Of a DNA stretch of 64,000 nt, positions 1 to 7,880 are shown piece after piece. Under the pieces are notes generated by a model, which was not told the DNA's origin, ran no database searches, and was given only the letters and a program-made list of their open reading frames with translations. The stretch's first letter is position 1. Every line of letters starts with the position of its first letter. The DNA is taken from the NCBI RefSeq assembly GCF_004854025.1, contig NZ_STGM01000005.1, positions 209,260 to 273,259 of the forward strand. The letters run 5' to 3'. The translations under genes and the position numbers were made by a program. Source of the DNA: Microbacterium hydrothermale (lineage in GTDB: Bacteria > Actinomycetota > Actinomycetes > Actinomycetales > Microbacteriaceae).

Positions 1-6
1 GAAGAA

Positions 7-28
7 GCCCCGGTTCGCCGGGGCTTTT
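7..28. terminator. Rho-independent terminator, probably bidirectional
   Basis: A 7-bp GC stem (GCCCCGG / CCGGGGC) with a TTCG loop is followed by TTTTCT on the plus strand. Read on the minus strand the stem is followed by TTCTTC. It can end transcription from a gene left of the window and from the minus-strand gene ending at 42. Confidence 0.85.
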
Positions 29-41
29 CTGGTTCCGGGTA

Positions 42-431
42 TCACCCCTGGCGCTCGAACACCATCGTGGCCTGAATACGATCGCCGCCCCCGAAGCCGG
101 TGCTGCCCGACGAGGCGGTGGTGATCGTGTGCAGGCGGTAGCCGAGGGTGGCCTGCCGATTGATCACGTTCTCGAGCTCCGTGAGGTTGCCCGAACCGGT
201 TCCGAAGAACTTCTCCTTCCGCACGACCTGGAGGACGACATAGTTCCAGCCGTTCTGAGCGGGACGGGGTTGCGCCCCGGCGACCGCGTCGGCTTGAGCT
301 CGCGCGACCATGTCGGCGATGCCCGGCTGCGGCGCCGTCGGTTCCTGGAATCGGTCGGTCCACTGCGCGCCGTCCCACCAGCGCATCCGTCCCGACCCGT
401 CGTCGTACCAGCCCGGCTCCGCAGCTGCCAT
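42..431 (-). CDS. DUF2510 / DUF4177 domain protein
   Basis: A 129-residue protein of unknown function. Residues 5-28 (PGWYDDGSGRMRWWDGAQWT) match the short Trp-rich DUF2510 motif found at the N-terminus of many actinobacterial proteins. After a Pro/Gln-rich linker, the C-terminal half (NYVVLQVV, then LENVINRQATLGYRLHTI) looks like DUF4177, a small alpha/beta domain. No signal peptide or membrane segment is visible, although DUF2510 often sits next to membrane helices. The ATG at 431 has an AGGGG ribosome site about 8 nt upstream. It stands alone, 99 nt below the DUF6510 gene, and ends just before a terminator. The family calls are fairly secure; the role is unknown. Confidence 0.8.
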   Translation of the reverse strand: MAAAEPGWYDDGSGRMRWWDGAQWTDRFQEPTAPQPGIADMVARAQADAVAGAQPRPAQNGWNYVVLQVVRKEKFFGTGSGNLTELENVINRQATLGYRLHTITTASSGSTGFGGGDRIQATMVFERQG

Positions 432-530
432 CGTCCACCCCTCACGTCCGCAGTCTCGCGCACGGTCGGCGCGACGCTCTCGGGCGAGTATGGCCGCGCC
501 CTGAGCGCGGACGCAATCACCCGCAGCGCG

Positions 531-791
531 TCACCCGCGCCGCAGCTCCAGCGCGCTCAGCCCCGGCATCCCCATCCACGAGCGCCCGTCCGGGGCGTCG
601 ACGAGGGTGAGCAGGACCGCGTCGCACGATCGGCATCGCACGACGGCGCCCATTGCGGAGATGTAGACCGCGGCGGTCGCGAGGAGCCCCCGCATGCCGC
701 AGTGCGTGCAACGCACCTCGGAGGCCGTGGCATCCCACCCCATGAGGTCGGCGAATCGGCCGGCGAGGGCATTGCCGTCGAGACGTGTCAT
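531..791 (-). CDS. DUF6510 family zinc-ribbon-like protein
   Basis: A small 86-residue protein with two CxxC pairs (CTHC near residue 28 and CRSC near residue 53), as expected for a zinc ribbon or small metal-binding domain. The sequence resembles the actinobacterial DUF6510 family. Its ATG overlaps the stop of the upstream oxidoreductase gene (TGATG), so it is the third gene of a translationally coupled operon with the molybdoenzyme and flavoprotein genes. That position suggests a small accessory, perhaps metal-binding, partner of this redox pair. This is inference from context; no enzymatic motif is seen. Confidence 0.75.
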   Translation of the reverse strand: MTRLDGNALAGRFADLMGWDATASEVRCTHCGMRGLLATAAVYISAMGAVVRCRSCDAVLLTLVDAPDGRSWMGMPGLSALELRRG

Positions 792-1528
792 CACGAACCC
801 CCGAATCTCTCGGTGCGCACCCGGCCGGGTGCGTGCCCCTCCTCGACCAGCCATCCCGCGACCGCCTCGACGAAGGGGGTGGGGCCGCACACGAAGAGGC
901 GCGGAGAGGCGGTGGCGGAGGGAACGGCCGTGCGCAGCCGCTCGGCGGTCAGGCGCCCGGGGGGAGTCGTCGATCCCGCCGGTGCGCGTCGCGTGTAGAC
1001 GACCTGCAGGTCGAAACGGTCGTCGCTCTCGGCGAGAGCCTCCATCTCGGCGCGGAAGAACATGTCGTCCGGCGAGCGCACCGAGTACAGCAGCCGGAAC
1101 GGGGCCGGATCGTCGCTCTCGGCGTGCGCGGACGCCATGGCGTACAGGGGCACCACTCCCGACCCGCCGGCGATCAGGTGCACCGGGGCCGGGTCGCCGG
1201 AGGGGGTCCAGACGAAGTAGGCGCCGAGAGGCCCGTGCACCTCGATCCGGTCGCCCTCGCGGAGCTCCCGCACGAGGAACGGCGACACCTCGCCGTCGGG
1301 GACCTCGTCGACCGCGAGCGTGAGACGCGTGCCCTCGCCCGACGACGCGAGCGAGTACGACCGGCTCGCCTGGTAGCCGTCCGCAGCGGTGAGCCGCACG
1401 TCGACGTGCGAGCCGGCGTCGTTGCCCGGCCAGGTCGGCGCCTCGAGCGTGATGCGGCGCGCGGTCGAGGTCTCGGGGCGCGTCTCGACGACGGTCGCGA
1501 CGTGCCAGGATGCCGCCCGCCGACTCAC
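791..1528 (-). CDS. Ferredoxin-NADP reductase-type flavoprotein
   Basis: A 245-residue oxidoreductase of the ferredoxin-reductase superfamily. RSYSLAS near residue 56 is the FAD-binding RxYS motif, GGSGVVPLYAM near 120 is the NAD(P)-binding loop, and CGPTPFVEAV near 214 is the C-terminal CGP motif. There is no 2Fe-2S domain, so electrons must go to or come from a separate partner. The start is a GTG at 1528 overlapping the stop of the upstream molybdoenzyme (GTGA), and it overlaps the DUF6510 gene downstream. It most likely passes electrons between NAD(P)H and the adjacent YedY-like protein, by analogy with MsrP/MsrQ-type systems. The fold is secure; the partner is inferred. Confidence 0.85.
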   Translation of the reverse strand: MSRRAASWHVATVVETRPETSTARRITLEAPTWPGNDAGSHVDVRLTAADGYQASRSYSLASSGEGTRLTLAVDEVPDGEVSPFLVRELREGDRIEVHGPLGAYFVWTPSGDPAPVHLIAGGSGVVPLYAMASAHAESDDPAPFRLLYSVRSPDDMFFRAEMEALAESDDRFDLQVVYTRRAPAGSTTPPGRLTAERLRTAVPSATASPRLFVCGPTPFVEAVAGWLVEEGHAPGRVRTERFGGS

Positions 1529-2115
1529 CCGTATCGTTCCTCACGCCACGGGTCGCCGTGCAGGTGATAGCCGTTCTGCTCCCAGAACCCGGGCTTGTCG
1601 GCCGGCATCGTGATGAGCCCCTGCACCCATTTGGCGCTCTTCCAGAAGTACAGGTGCGGTACGAGAAGGCGAGCGGGCCCGCCGTGCTCCGGGGTGAGCG
1701 GGGCGCCGTCCGCCTCGAAGGCGATCCAACTCCTGCCCCCGAGCAGGTCGTCGAGGGCGAGGTTGGTCGTGTATCCGCCGAAGGAGTGCACCATCACGTA
1801 GCGGTGGCTCGTCTCGACCTCGGCGAATACGCGATCGAGCGAGACGCCGCGCCAGGGCATGTCGAGCTTGGTCCAGTGGGTCACGCAGTGGATGTCGACC
1901 GTGACGTCCTCCATGCCCAGGGCCTGGAACTCCTCGAGATTCCAGCGGTGCACACCGTTCTCGGTGCCGATCGCGAACTCCCAGTCGGCGGTCGCGACCG
2001 ACGGGGTGGGGCCCGCCGACAGCACCGGCCAATCCGACACGAGTGTCTGTCCAGGGGGTAGTCGCGGGTCGCGCTCGCGCCGTCGACCGCCGAAACCCCG
2101 CGTGATGAAGGACAT
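1525..2115 (-). CDS. YedY/sulfite-oxidase-like molybdopterin oxidoreductase
   Basis: A 196-residue protein of the sulfite oxidase/YedY (MsrP) molybdenum-cofactor fold. The motif DIHCVTHWTKLDMPWRGV near residue 75 carries the cysteine expected to bind molybdenum, and HSFGGYTTNL and GGPARLLVPHLYFWKSAKWV are typical cofactor-pocket segments. It is shorter than plant or animal sulfite oxidases and lacks a heme domain. I see no Tat twin-arginine signal (the N-terminus is MSFITRGFGGRRRERDP), so it is probably cytosolic, unlike E. coli MsrP. First gene of the operon; a GGGAG ribosome site precedes the ATG and itself lies in one arm of a long inverted repeat. The substrate is unknown. Confidence 0.85.
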   Translation of the reverse strand: MSFITRGFGGRRRERDPRLPPGQTLVSDWPVLSAGPTPSVATADWEFAIGTENGVHRWNLEEFQALGMEDVTVDIHCVTHWTKLDMPWRGVSLDRVFAEVETSHRYVMVHSFGGYTTNLALDDLLGGRSWIAFEADGAPLTPEHGGPARLLVPHLYFWKSAKWVQGLITMPADKPGFWEQNGYHLHGDPWREERYG

Positions 2116-2184
2116 GCGCTCTCCCTGTCGATGCCGTGAGCCTCACCCTAGCCAGGCCCGACGCGCATCGACAGGGGAGAGCGC
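2116..2184. repeat. 18-bp inverted repeat flanking the molybdoenzyme promoter
   Basis: GCGCTCTCCCTGTCGATG at 2116-2133 pairs with CATCGACAGGGGAGAGCGC at 2166-2184: 18 base pairs with one extra base in the right arm, around a 32-nt spacer. The left arm abuts the start codon of the YedY-like gene and contains its ribosome site; the right arm contains its likely -35 box. The arm centres are about 50 bp apart. Confidence 0.85.
2145..2174 (-). promoter_or_regulatory. Putative promoter of the molybdoenzyme operon
   Basis: On the minus strand CTGTCG (2174-2169) is followed after 18 nt by TAGGGT (2150-2145). Transcription would begin near 2138, giving a leader of about 22 nt with GGGAGAG before the ATG at 2115. 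The same TAGGGT box occurs in the DUF917 promoter at 13795. Confidence 0.5.
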
Positions 2185-2277
2185 CTCGGCGCCAGCCGCC
2201 ACGACGTGTCGGGGGCACCCGCTAGTGTCGTCCCGCGGCGTGCACGCGTCGCATCCTCACCCCCGGGAGATACGCAC

Positions 2278-3174
2278 ATGTCGGTCGGTCTGCTCGCCGT
2301 CGTCGATGACATCCTCAGCGCCGCCATGCGCGCGAGTGCCAAGACCGCGGGCGTCGTCATCGACGACGCGGCCGTGACCCCGCAGTACGTGCAGGGGCTT
2401 TCTCCCGCGCGCGAGCTGCCCGTGGTGTGGAAGATCGCGCTCGGCAGCATCATCAACAAGTACGTGATCATCATCCCGATCGCGCTGCTGCTCACCGCGT
2501 TCGCGCCGTGGGTGCTGCCCTACCTGCTCATCATCGGCGGCTGCTTCCTCTGCTTCGAGGGGGCTGAGAAGGTGCTCGAGTGGTTCGGCGTGGGGCATGG
2601 CGAGCACGACGCGGACCAACCGCGCGACGAGAAGAAGCTCGTGCTCGGAGCGGTGCGCACCGACCTGATCCTCAGCACCGAGATCATGCTGATCGCCCTG
2701 TCGAGCCTCGACCCCGGGCTGGACATCTGGATGACGCTCGCCGCTCTCCTGGTCATCGGTCTCGCGATGACGCTCGTCGTCTACGGGGCCGTCGCCCTCC
2801 TCGTGAAGGTCGACGACATCGGCCTGCGGTTCATGAAGAGCCCCTCGCGCGGCGTTCGGCGCTTCGGGGTGCGGGTCGTGGCATCCATGCCCGCGGTGTT
2901 CCGCGTGATCAGCGTCATCGGGACGGTCGCGATGCTGTGGGTCGGTGGGCACCTCGTGCTCCAGAACCTCGAGGAGACGTTCTGGGCCGGACCCTACGAG
3001 CTCGTCCACCTGGTCACGCACGCGATCGAGGCGGCGGGGCCGGTGATCGTGTGGATCGTGGAGACGGCCATGTCGGCGGTCTTCGGTCTCGTGCTCGGCC
3101 TGGTCATCGTCGGGCTGATCACGGGGATCACTCGCCTCGTGAAGCGCGACGTCCCCGCCGACGCCGGGCACTGA
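2278..3174 (+). CDS. DUF808 (YedI-like) inner membrane protein
   Basis: A 298-residue integral membrane protein of the DUF808/YedI family. It begins MSVGLLAVVDDILSAAM and contains the family stretch TPQYVQGLSPARELPVVWKI, followed by hydrophobic segments around residues 58-95, 140-180, 205-225 and 265-290. The ATG at 2278 is preceded by GGGAGA at suitable spacing, and a TAGTGT -10-like box lies at 2223-2228. An upstream in-frame start at 2206 is less likely because that sequence has no family similarity. Function is unknown. It is monocistronic, and its stop is 20 bp from the convergent hydrolase gene. Confidence 0.88.
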   Translation: MSVGLLAVVDDILSAAMRASAKTAGVVIDDAAVTPQYVQGLSPARELPVVWKIALGSIINKYVIIIPIALLLTAFAPWVLPYLLIIGGCFLCFEGAEKVLEWFGVGHGEHDADQPRDEKKLVLGAVRTDLILSTEIMLIALSSLDPGLDIWMTLAALLVIGLAMTLVVYGAVALLVKVDDIGLRFMKSPSRGVRRFGVRVVASMPAVFRVISVIGTVAMLWVGGHLVLQNLEETFWAGPYELVHLVTHAIEAAGPVIVWIVETAMSAVFGLVLGLVIVGLITGITRLVKRDVPADAGH

Positions 3175-3194
3175 CGCGCCGACCCGCGCCGACG

Positions 3195-4043
3195 TCAGGA
3201 GCGGACTCGCGCCTCGCCGGCCTCCACCGCGCGCGCGATGCCCGCGATCAGCTCGGGCCACAGCTCGGGCGCGATGAAATGGCCCATGCCGGGGTGCACC
3301 TGCAGCTCAGCGGCGGGCAGCGCCTCGGCCATGTCGACGGCCGCGCTCCAGTGCAGCACGTCGTCGTCGCGGCCGTGGAACACCAGCGCGGGCACGTCGA
3401 TCGCGCGCAGCGCCTCGAGTCGCTCGGGTGCGCGCAGCAGCGCGGACCACTGACGCGAGAAGCCCTCGGGCGCGTAGCCGCGGTCGAAGGCCTCGACGGC
3501 GGCCCACGCGTTCCAGGCGACGTCGAGCGGGTAGCGCTCGCCTGCGGTGGAGGCGGCGAACGCCGCCGCGCCCGCCCGCACCTCCTCGCGGCTGTAGCGG
3601 ACGGGCTGTCGCATGAGCTCGGGACGCTCGTCGTGCAGGATGTAGCGCGGATCGCGGCCGGGGATCGTGGAGAGCAGACCCATGCTGCGCACGCGTTCGG
3701 GATGCCGGATCGCGGCCATCTGCGCCATCATCCCGCCCATGGAGTGCCCGACGAGGTGCGCCGCGTCCAGCCCGAGGTCGTCGAGCACGCGGATGACGTC
3801 GTCGCCCATCTCCTCGAGCCCGTAGCCGCCGTCGATGTCGTCGGGACCACCGAAGCGGGCGGACAGGCCCACGTCGCGGTTGTCGAGGCGCACGACGTGC
3901 AGTCCGCGGTCCACGAGCGTGGCCACGAGGTCGACGTGCCAGGCGATGAGCTGCGCGCCGCCGCCGGCGATCAGCACGACCGTCGGCGCGGAGGGGTCTC
4001 CCGCGGTGTCGTAGAAGATCGCGGGGTCGGGGGTGTGAGGCAT
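3195..4043 (-). CDS. Alpha/beta-fold hydrolase
   Basis: A 282-residue soluble alpha/beta hydrolase. GHSMGGMMAQ near residue 100 is the nucleophile elbow with the catalytic serine, VFHGRDDDVL near 227 holds the likely catalytic aspartate, and GMGHFIAPE near 255 the histidine. VLIAGGGAQLIAWH forms the usual oxyanion-hole loop. The start at 4043 is chosen because AAGGA lies about 8 nt upstream and the first residues (MPHTPDPAIFYDTAGD) already form the first strand; an in-frame ATG at 4148 would add 35 unrelated residues. It resembles esterases and aclacinomycin-methylesterase-like enzymes. Substrate unknown. Confidence 0.85.
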   Translation of the reverse strand: MPHTPDPAIFYDTAGDPSAPTVVLIAGGGAQLIAWHVDLVATLVDRGLHVVRLDNRDVGLSARFGGPDDIDGGYGLEEMGDDVIRVLDDLGLDAAHLVGHSMGGMMAQMAAIRHPERVRSMGLLSTIPGRDPRYILHDERPELMRQPVRYSREEVRAGAAAFAASTAGERYPLDVAWNAWAAVEAFDRGYAPEGFSRQWSALLRAPERLEALRAIDVPALVFHGRDDDVLHWSAAVDMAEALPAAELQVHPGMGHFIAPELWPELIAGIARAVEAGEARVRS

Positions 4044-4084
4044 CCGGAGTCCTTCGGGTTCTGTGCGAGCGACCATAGCCCGCG

Positions 4085-5578
4085 TCAGCGGGGCGACGGT
4101 ATGGGCGCGAACTCCACCCCGGCGGAGACGGGGATGGATGCCGCGCACGTCGCGCCGAGGTCACGGGAAAGGTCCGCAGCGAGGGCGCGGGCGGCCTCGC
4201 GAAGCTCGGGCAGGCGCGAGGAGACGTCCTCGGTCGCGCCGACGATGCACGCGGCGGCCGCGACGAGACCCGCGGCGTCGCGGACCGGGGCCGAGACCGA
4301 CGTGATGCCGAACTCGTCGATCGAGCGCATCGTGAGCGTCCCGTCGGCGCGCACCCGCTCGACGCGGCGCACGAACTGCTCGTACTCCCCGGCGCCGTGG
4401 CGCCGGGGGAAGAGCTGTGCGAGCTGGGGCGCGTCGAAGTCCATCGCGAGTGTGGGGCCGCCGTCGGAACCGACTAGGGGGTGCGGGCGGCCGAGCCAGG
4501 GCGACATGCGCAGTCCTTCTCCGAGCGGCTCGATGTGCTCGAGCATCGTGAAGCTGCGCATGCCGGTGAGCGTCGTGACGAAGACGCACGCACCGACCCG
4601 CTCCGCGGCCGCGGCCGTGCGGGCGGGACCGTCGAGCGCGAGGGTCGGGGCGAAGGCGGCCCGGTGCCACGCGTGGATCGCGGGATCGACGTGCAGGGCG
4701 TCGGTCTCGGCGTCGCGGGCGAGCAGGCCGGTGCGCACGAGAGCGTCGGCCAGCCGGCGTGCGCGGTCGAGGCGCATCCCGACCGCGGCGGCCGCGGCCG
4801 CGACGGAGCGGGGGGAGGCCGCGACGACCTCCGCCATGCGCGCGGCCGCCTCGATCGCCCGGATCGGCGCGGCGGAGGGGTCGTCGCCGCGAGCGGGCGC
4901 GGCATCTGCGGCGGGCGCGGCATCGTGGGCGGGCTCCGGGCGGTGCGTCCGCGCGAGGGCGCGTTCGAACGCGTGACGGGCGTCGGTCAGCAGGCGGCGG
5001 ATGCGCGGGCGTGCGCGGGCGGCACGGTATACCGGGAGCGACACGGCGAGAACGGCGACGCGACGACCGTCGGGGGCGGTGAGGGCGACGGCGATCTCGA
5101 CGGCACGGCCGATCTGCGACTCCACGATCACCTCGCCGGTGCCGTCGGGCGACGCCGCCCGCACGAGCGCGCGGCGCGGGTCGTCCACGCGGTCGCCGAT
5201 CAGTGCGGGCACGTGCAGGGTCCACCCCGATGCGACGGTCGCGACGATCCGCGCGCCACCGGTCTCGGGGGCGGCGAGCACGACCGTCTCGGCGGTGTCC
5301 TGCGCCAGCCGGTGCAGCTCGAAGTGCACGGTCGGCCCCAGGGCGGCGGCGGCGCGTCCCGACAGCGCGACCGCCCGGGCGCCCACGCCGTACGTGCCGT
5401 AGCCGTCGGCCCGCCGCAGGAGTCCCGCGTCGGCGAGCTCGGCGCAGAGGCGCGACGCGGTGCTGAGCCCGATGCCGGCCGGCCGGGCGATCGCGGCGAG
5501 CGGGAGCGGCGCGGTCGGGTCGGTGCGTCCGGCGACCGTGCGCAGGACCGCGACGGACTGCTCGACGCGCGCGGTCAC
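4085..5578 (-). CDS. Double-module IclR-type transcriptional regulator
   Basis: A 497-residue protein built from two IclR-like halves. Residues 1-60 form a winged helix (ARVEQSVAVLRTV, LPLAAIARPAGIGLSTASRLCAELADAGLLRR), followed by an effector-like region to about 190 and an Ala/Pro/Asp linker at about 200-225. A second degenerate winged helix follows (IRAIEAAARMAEVVAASPRSVAAAAAAVGMRLDRARRLADALVRTGLL), then an effector domain (SFTMLEHIEPLGEGLRMSPWLGRPHPLV) to the end. Normal IclR proteins are about 250 residues, so this is a tandem fusion in one uninterrupted frame. The GTG start at 5578 has GAGG about 7 nt upstream. Divergent from the oxidase operon, which it most likely controls. Confidence 0.85.
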   Translation of the reverse strand: MTARVEQSVAVLRTVAGRTDPTAPLPLAAIARPAGIGLSTASRLCAELADAGLLRRADGYGTYGVGARAVALSGRAAAALGPTVHFELHRLAQDTAETVVLAAPETGGARIVATVASGWTLHVPALIGDRVDDPRRALVRAASPDGTGEVIVESQIGRAVEIAVALTAPDGRRVAVLAVSLPVYRAARARPRIRRLLTDARHAFERALARTHRPEPAHDAAPAADAAPARGDDPSAAPIRAIEAAARMAEVVAASPRSVAAAAAAVGMRLDRARRLADALVRTGLLARDAETDALHVDPAIHAWHRAAFAPTLALDGPARTAAAAERVGACVFVTTLTGMRSFTMLEHIEPLGEGLRMSPWLGRPHPLVGSDGGPTLAMDFDAPQLAQLFPRRHGAGEYEQFVRRVERVRADGTLTMRSIDEFGITSVSAPVRDAAGLVAAAACIVGATEDVSSRLPELREAARALAADLSRDLGATCAASIPVSAGVEFAPIPSPR

Positions 5579-5656
5579 GGCATCCCTCGTTTCTGCAAAG
5601 TTATGGGCGATGAATTGCTGTTGCTGGCGACCGTAACAGGGCCGCGACGAGCGATT

Positions 5657-5676
5657 CGAATAATTGCCGGTATTCG
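5657..5676. promoter_or_regulatory. Candidate IclR operator
   Basis: CGAATA and TATTCG (5657-5662, 5671-5676) form an inverted repeat with an 8-nt spacer, midway between the divergent IclR gene and oxidase operon and 35 nt before the oxidase ATG. The position and AT content suit a regulator site. No consensus was tested. Confidence 0.35.
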
Positions 5677-5710
5677 CCGGGCGCCCGTCCGGCTCTCGGA
5701 AGGATCCGTC

Positions 5711-6844
5711 ATGGAGGAATTCGACGTTGCCGTCGTGGGACTCGGCGCGCTCGGCAGCGCGGCCGCGTACCACCTGGCTCGTCAGGGCGTCCGCGTCGTC
5801 GCGTTCGAGCAGTTCGAGCTCGGGCACGTGCGCGGCGCCTCGCACGACACCTCGCGCATCGTGCGCACCTCGTACGGCTCGGCCGCGTACGTGCGCTTCG
5901 CGCAGGCGGCATATCGCGAGTGGGCGGCGCTCGAGGCGGCCACCGGCGAACGTCTGCTGACCATCACGGGCGGCGTCGTATTCATCCCCGACGAGGGCCC
6001 GTACGACGCGGCCGACTTCGCGCGCAGCCTCTCCGACAGCGGCGTGCCGTTCGAGCTGCTCGGTCCCGACGAGGTGCGCGGGCGATGGCCGCAGTTCGCG
6101 GTCCCCGAGGGGGTGACGTGCGTCTACACCCCCGACTCGGGGATCGCGCACGCCGCCCGCACCGTCGCGACCCTGCAGATGCACGCGCGCGTCCTCGGCG
6201 CCACGCTGCGCGACCGCACCCGCGTCGATCGCCTCCGTCCCGACGGCGAGGGCGTCGTCGTCTCGACCTCCGGCGGCGACGTGCGGGCGCGCCGGGTCGT
6301 CGTCGCCGCGGACGCGTGGACGAACGAGCTGCTCGAGCCGCTCGGCATCCGGATCCCGCTCGAGGTGATGCAGGAGCAGGTCAGCTATTTCGCGCCCGCC
6401 GACCCCGAGGCGTTCGACGGTGACCGTTTCCCGGTGTGGATCTGGGAGGACGAGCAGTGCTTCTACGGGTTCCCCACGTACGGGGAGCCGACGGTCAAGG
6501 CGGCGCGGGACGTCTCCGAGAACCGGATGACTCCCGCCGAGCGCACCTTCGTGCCCTCGCCCGAGCGCACCGCTGAGCTGGCGGCCTTCCTCGCCGCGAC
6601 GATCCCCGCCAGCGGTGAGCTGCTGCGCACGGTCACGTGCCAGTACGCGCTCACGCCCGACCGGCGCTTCGTCATCGGGCCGCTCATCGAGCAGCCGGAC
6701 ATCATCGTGGCGCTCGGGGCGGGGCACGCCTTCAAGTTCACGCCCGCGATCGGTCTGGCCCTGGCCGAGCTGGCGACGGGTGGCGACACCACCGACGACG
6801 TGACGGCGTTCGCTGTCGACGCGACCGCCGTCCCCGCGATGTGA
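5711..6844 (+). CDS. FAD-dependent oxidoreductase, monomeric sarcosine oxidase / N-methyltryptophan oxidase family
   Basis: A 377-residue flavoenzyme. VVGLGALGSAAAYHLARQG (residues 7-25) is the dinucleotide-binding motif. Cys310 in TCQYALTPDRRFVIG matches the cysteine that carries covalent FAD in monomeric sarcosine oxidases, and GHAFKFTPAIG near 340 matches the conserved active-site HxFK region. The family oxidises N-methyl or cyclic secondary amino acids to an imine and hydrogen peroxide. GGAAGGA lies 7 nt before the ATG. First gene of the operon with cupin, PaiB, ornithine cyclodeaminase and amidohydrolase genes, which suggests an amino-acid-like substrate. Family secure; exact substrate (sarcosine, pipecolate, N-methyl amino acid) not determinable. 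Confidence 0.88.
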   Translation: MEEFDVAVVGLGALGSAAAYHLARQGVRVVAFEQFELGHVRGASHDTSRIVRTSYGSAAYVRFAQAAYREWAALEAATGERLLTITGGVVFIPDEGPYDAADFARSLSDSGVPFELLGPDEVRGRWPQFAVPEGVTCVYTPDSGIAHAARTVATLQMHARVLGATLRDRTRVDRLRPDGEGVVVSTSGGDVRARRVVVAADAWTNELLEPLGIRIPLEVMQEQVSYFAPADPEAFDGDRFPVWIWEDEQCFYGFPTYGEPTVKAARDVSENRMTPAERTFVPSPERTAELAAFLAATIPASGELLRTVTCQYALTPDRRFVIGPLIEQPDIIVALGAGHAFKFTPAIGLALAELATGGDTTDDVTAFAVDATAVPAM

Positions 6845-6852
6845 GGCCCGGC

Positions 6853-7239
6853 ATGCGAATCCAACGACGAGGCGACGGTCACCACGAATGGACCCTGTAC
6901 GAGGGGGAGGGTCGGGTCGGCATCGAGTGGTACTTCGCGGATGCCACGGCCCTCGGTGCCCACGTGATGCTCTACCACCTGGCCCCCGGTGCGTCCGAGG
7001 GCGAGCACCGGCACCTGACCGGGGCGGCGGACAGCTGCTCGACCGAGAGCAGCGACGAGATGTACATCGTGACGCGCGGCGAGGTCATGTTCTCGACGGA
7101 CGGCGACGAGCGCGTGCTCGCGGCGGGAGACGCGGCGTATGCCCCGGCCGGTATGCGGCACGGCGTGCGCAACGCCTCCGCTGAGCCGGCCGAGCTCGTG
7201 CTCGTCTTCGGCCCGCCGCGCGGGGAGGCGGCGGCATGA
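6853..7239 (+). CDS. Cupin domain protein
   Basis: A 128-residue single-domain cupin. The first cupin motif is visible as PGASEGEHRHLTGA near residue 43 (E-x-H-x-H metal ligands) and the second as GDAAYAPAGMRHGVRNAS near residue 95. DEMYIVTRGEVMFSTDGDE is the intermotif strand. Such proteins bind a metal and may be dioxygenases, isomerases or small-molecule sensors. GTGAGG precedes the ATG at 6853 by 6 nt, using the stop region of the oxidase gene. Its stop overlaps the PaiB-like gene (ATGA). The function in the pathway is not predictable from sequence. Confidence 0.85.
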   Translation: MRIQRRGDGHHEWTLYEGEGRVGIEWYFADATALGAHVMLYHLAPGASEGEHRHLTGAADSCSTESSDEMYIVTRGEVMFSTDGDERVLAAGDAAYAPAGMRHGVRNASAEPAELVLVFGPPRGEAAA

Positions 7240-7880
7240 GGCACAACGCCGACTACGCGCTGGACGACCTCGACGCCGTCCGCGCGCTCGTGGTCGAGAA
7301 CCCCTGGGCGACCCTCGTCAGCCACGTTCCGGGGCGCGGGCTCGTGGCATCCCACTACCCGGTGCTCGTCGAGGACACGGCCGACTGCCTCGCCCTCGTG
7401 GGCCACGTCGGTCGCCCCGACGAGGCGCTGCACGAGCTCGGCGCGCACGAGGTCATGGTGATCGTGTCGGGGCCCAGCGGGTACGTCTCGCCGAGCTGGT
7501 ACGACACCTCGCCCGCCGCGCCCACGTGGAACTTCGTCGTGGCGCACCTGTACGGCGTCCCCGAGATCCTGAGTGACGACGAGAACCTCGTCGTGCTCGA
7601 CCGGCTCGTGACGCGTTTCGAGGCGCCGCTGCCGAACCCCTTCCTGATGCATCACAGCCTCGAGAACACGGCCTACGCCGAGCGCATCGTGCACGGCACG
7701 GTCGGCTTCCACCTGCCCGTGGCCCGCGTCGAGGCGAAGCAGAAACTCAGTCAGGACAAGCCGGACGCCGTCGTCGGCCGCGTGATCGCGGCGCTGCGCG
7801 CTCCCGGTCCCTACGTCAACCCGGCCCTGGCCGACCGGATGGATGCCATCCGCCCCCGAGAGGAACGACAAGAACGATGA
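7236..7880 (+). CDS. PaiB-like FMN-binding protein
   Basis: A 214-residue protein of the PaiB family (FMN-binding split barrel, annotated as negative transcriptional regulator after B. subtilis PAI-2). The family motifs SPSWYDTSPAAPTWNFVVAHLYG (residues 86-108) and KQKLSQDKPD (about 168) are well preserved. Despite the regulator name, most members look like small flavin or heme-binding oxidoreductase-type proteins. It overlaps the cupin gene upstream and the ornithine cyclodeaminase gene downstream by ATGA, so it is an integral member of the catabolic operon. Whether it acts as an enzyme or as a regulator of the operon cannot be read from sequence. Confidence 0.85.
   Translation: MRHNADYALDDLDAVRALVVENPWATLVSHVPGRGLVASHYPVLVEDTADCLALVGHVGRPDEALHELGAHEVMVIVSGPSGYVSPSWYDTSPAAPTWNFVVAHLYGVPEILSDDENLVVLDRLVTRFEAPLPNPFLMHHSLENTAYAERIVHGTVGFHLPVARVEAKQKLSQDKPDAVVGRVIAALRAPGPYVNPALADRMDAIRPREERQER

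Noticed and set aside
4085..5578. Two separate IclR genes joined by a frameshift or sequencing error
   Set aside because: The frame is continuous, the linker is typical low-complexity sequence, and there is no start codon with a ribosome site before the second half.
7236..7880. Dedicated transcriptional repressor of the operon
   Set aside because: The PaiB family carries the regulator name, but no helix-turn-helix is visible and the fold is a flavin-type split barrel; listed only as PaiB-like.
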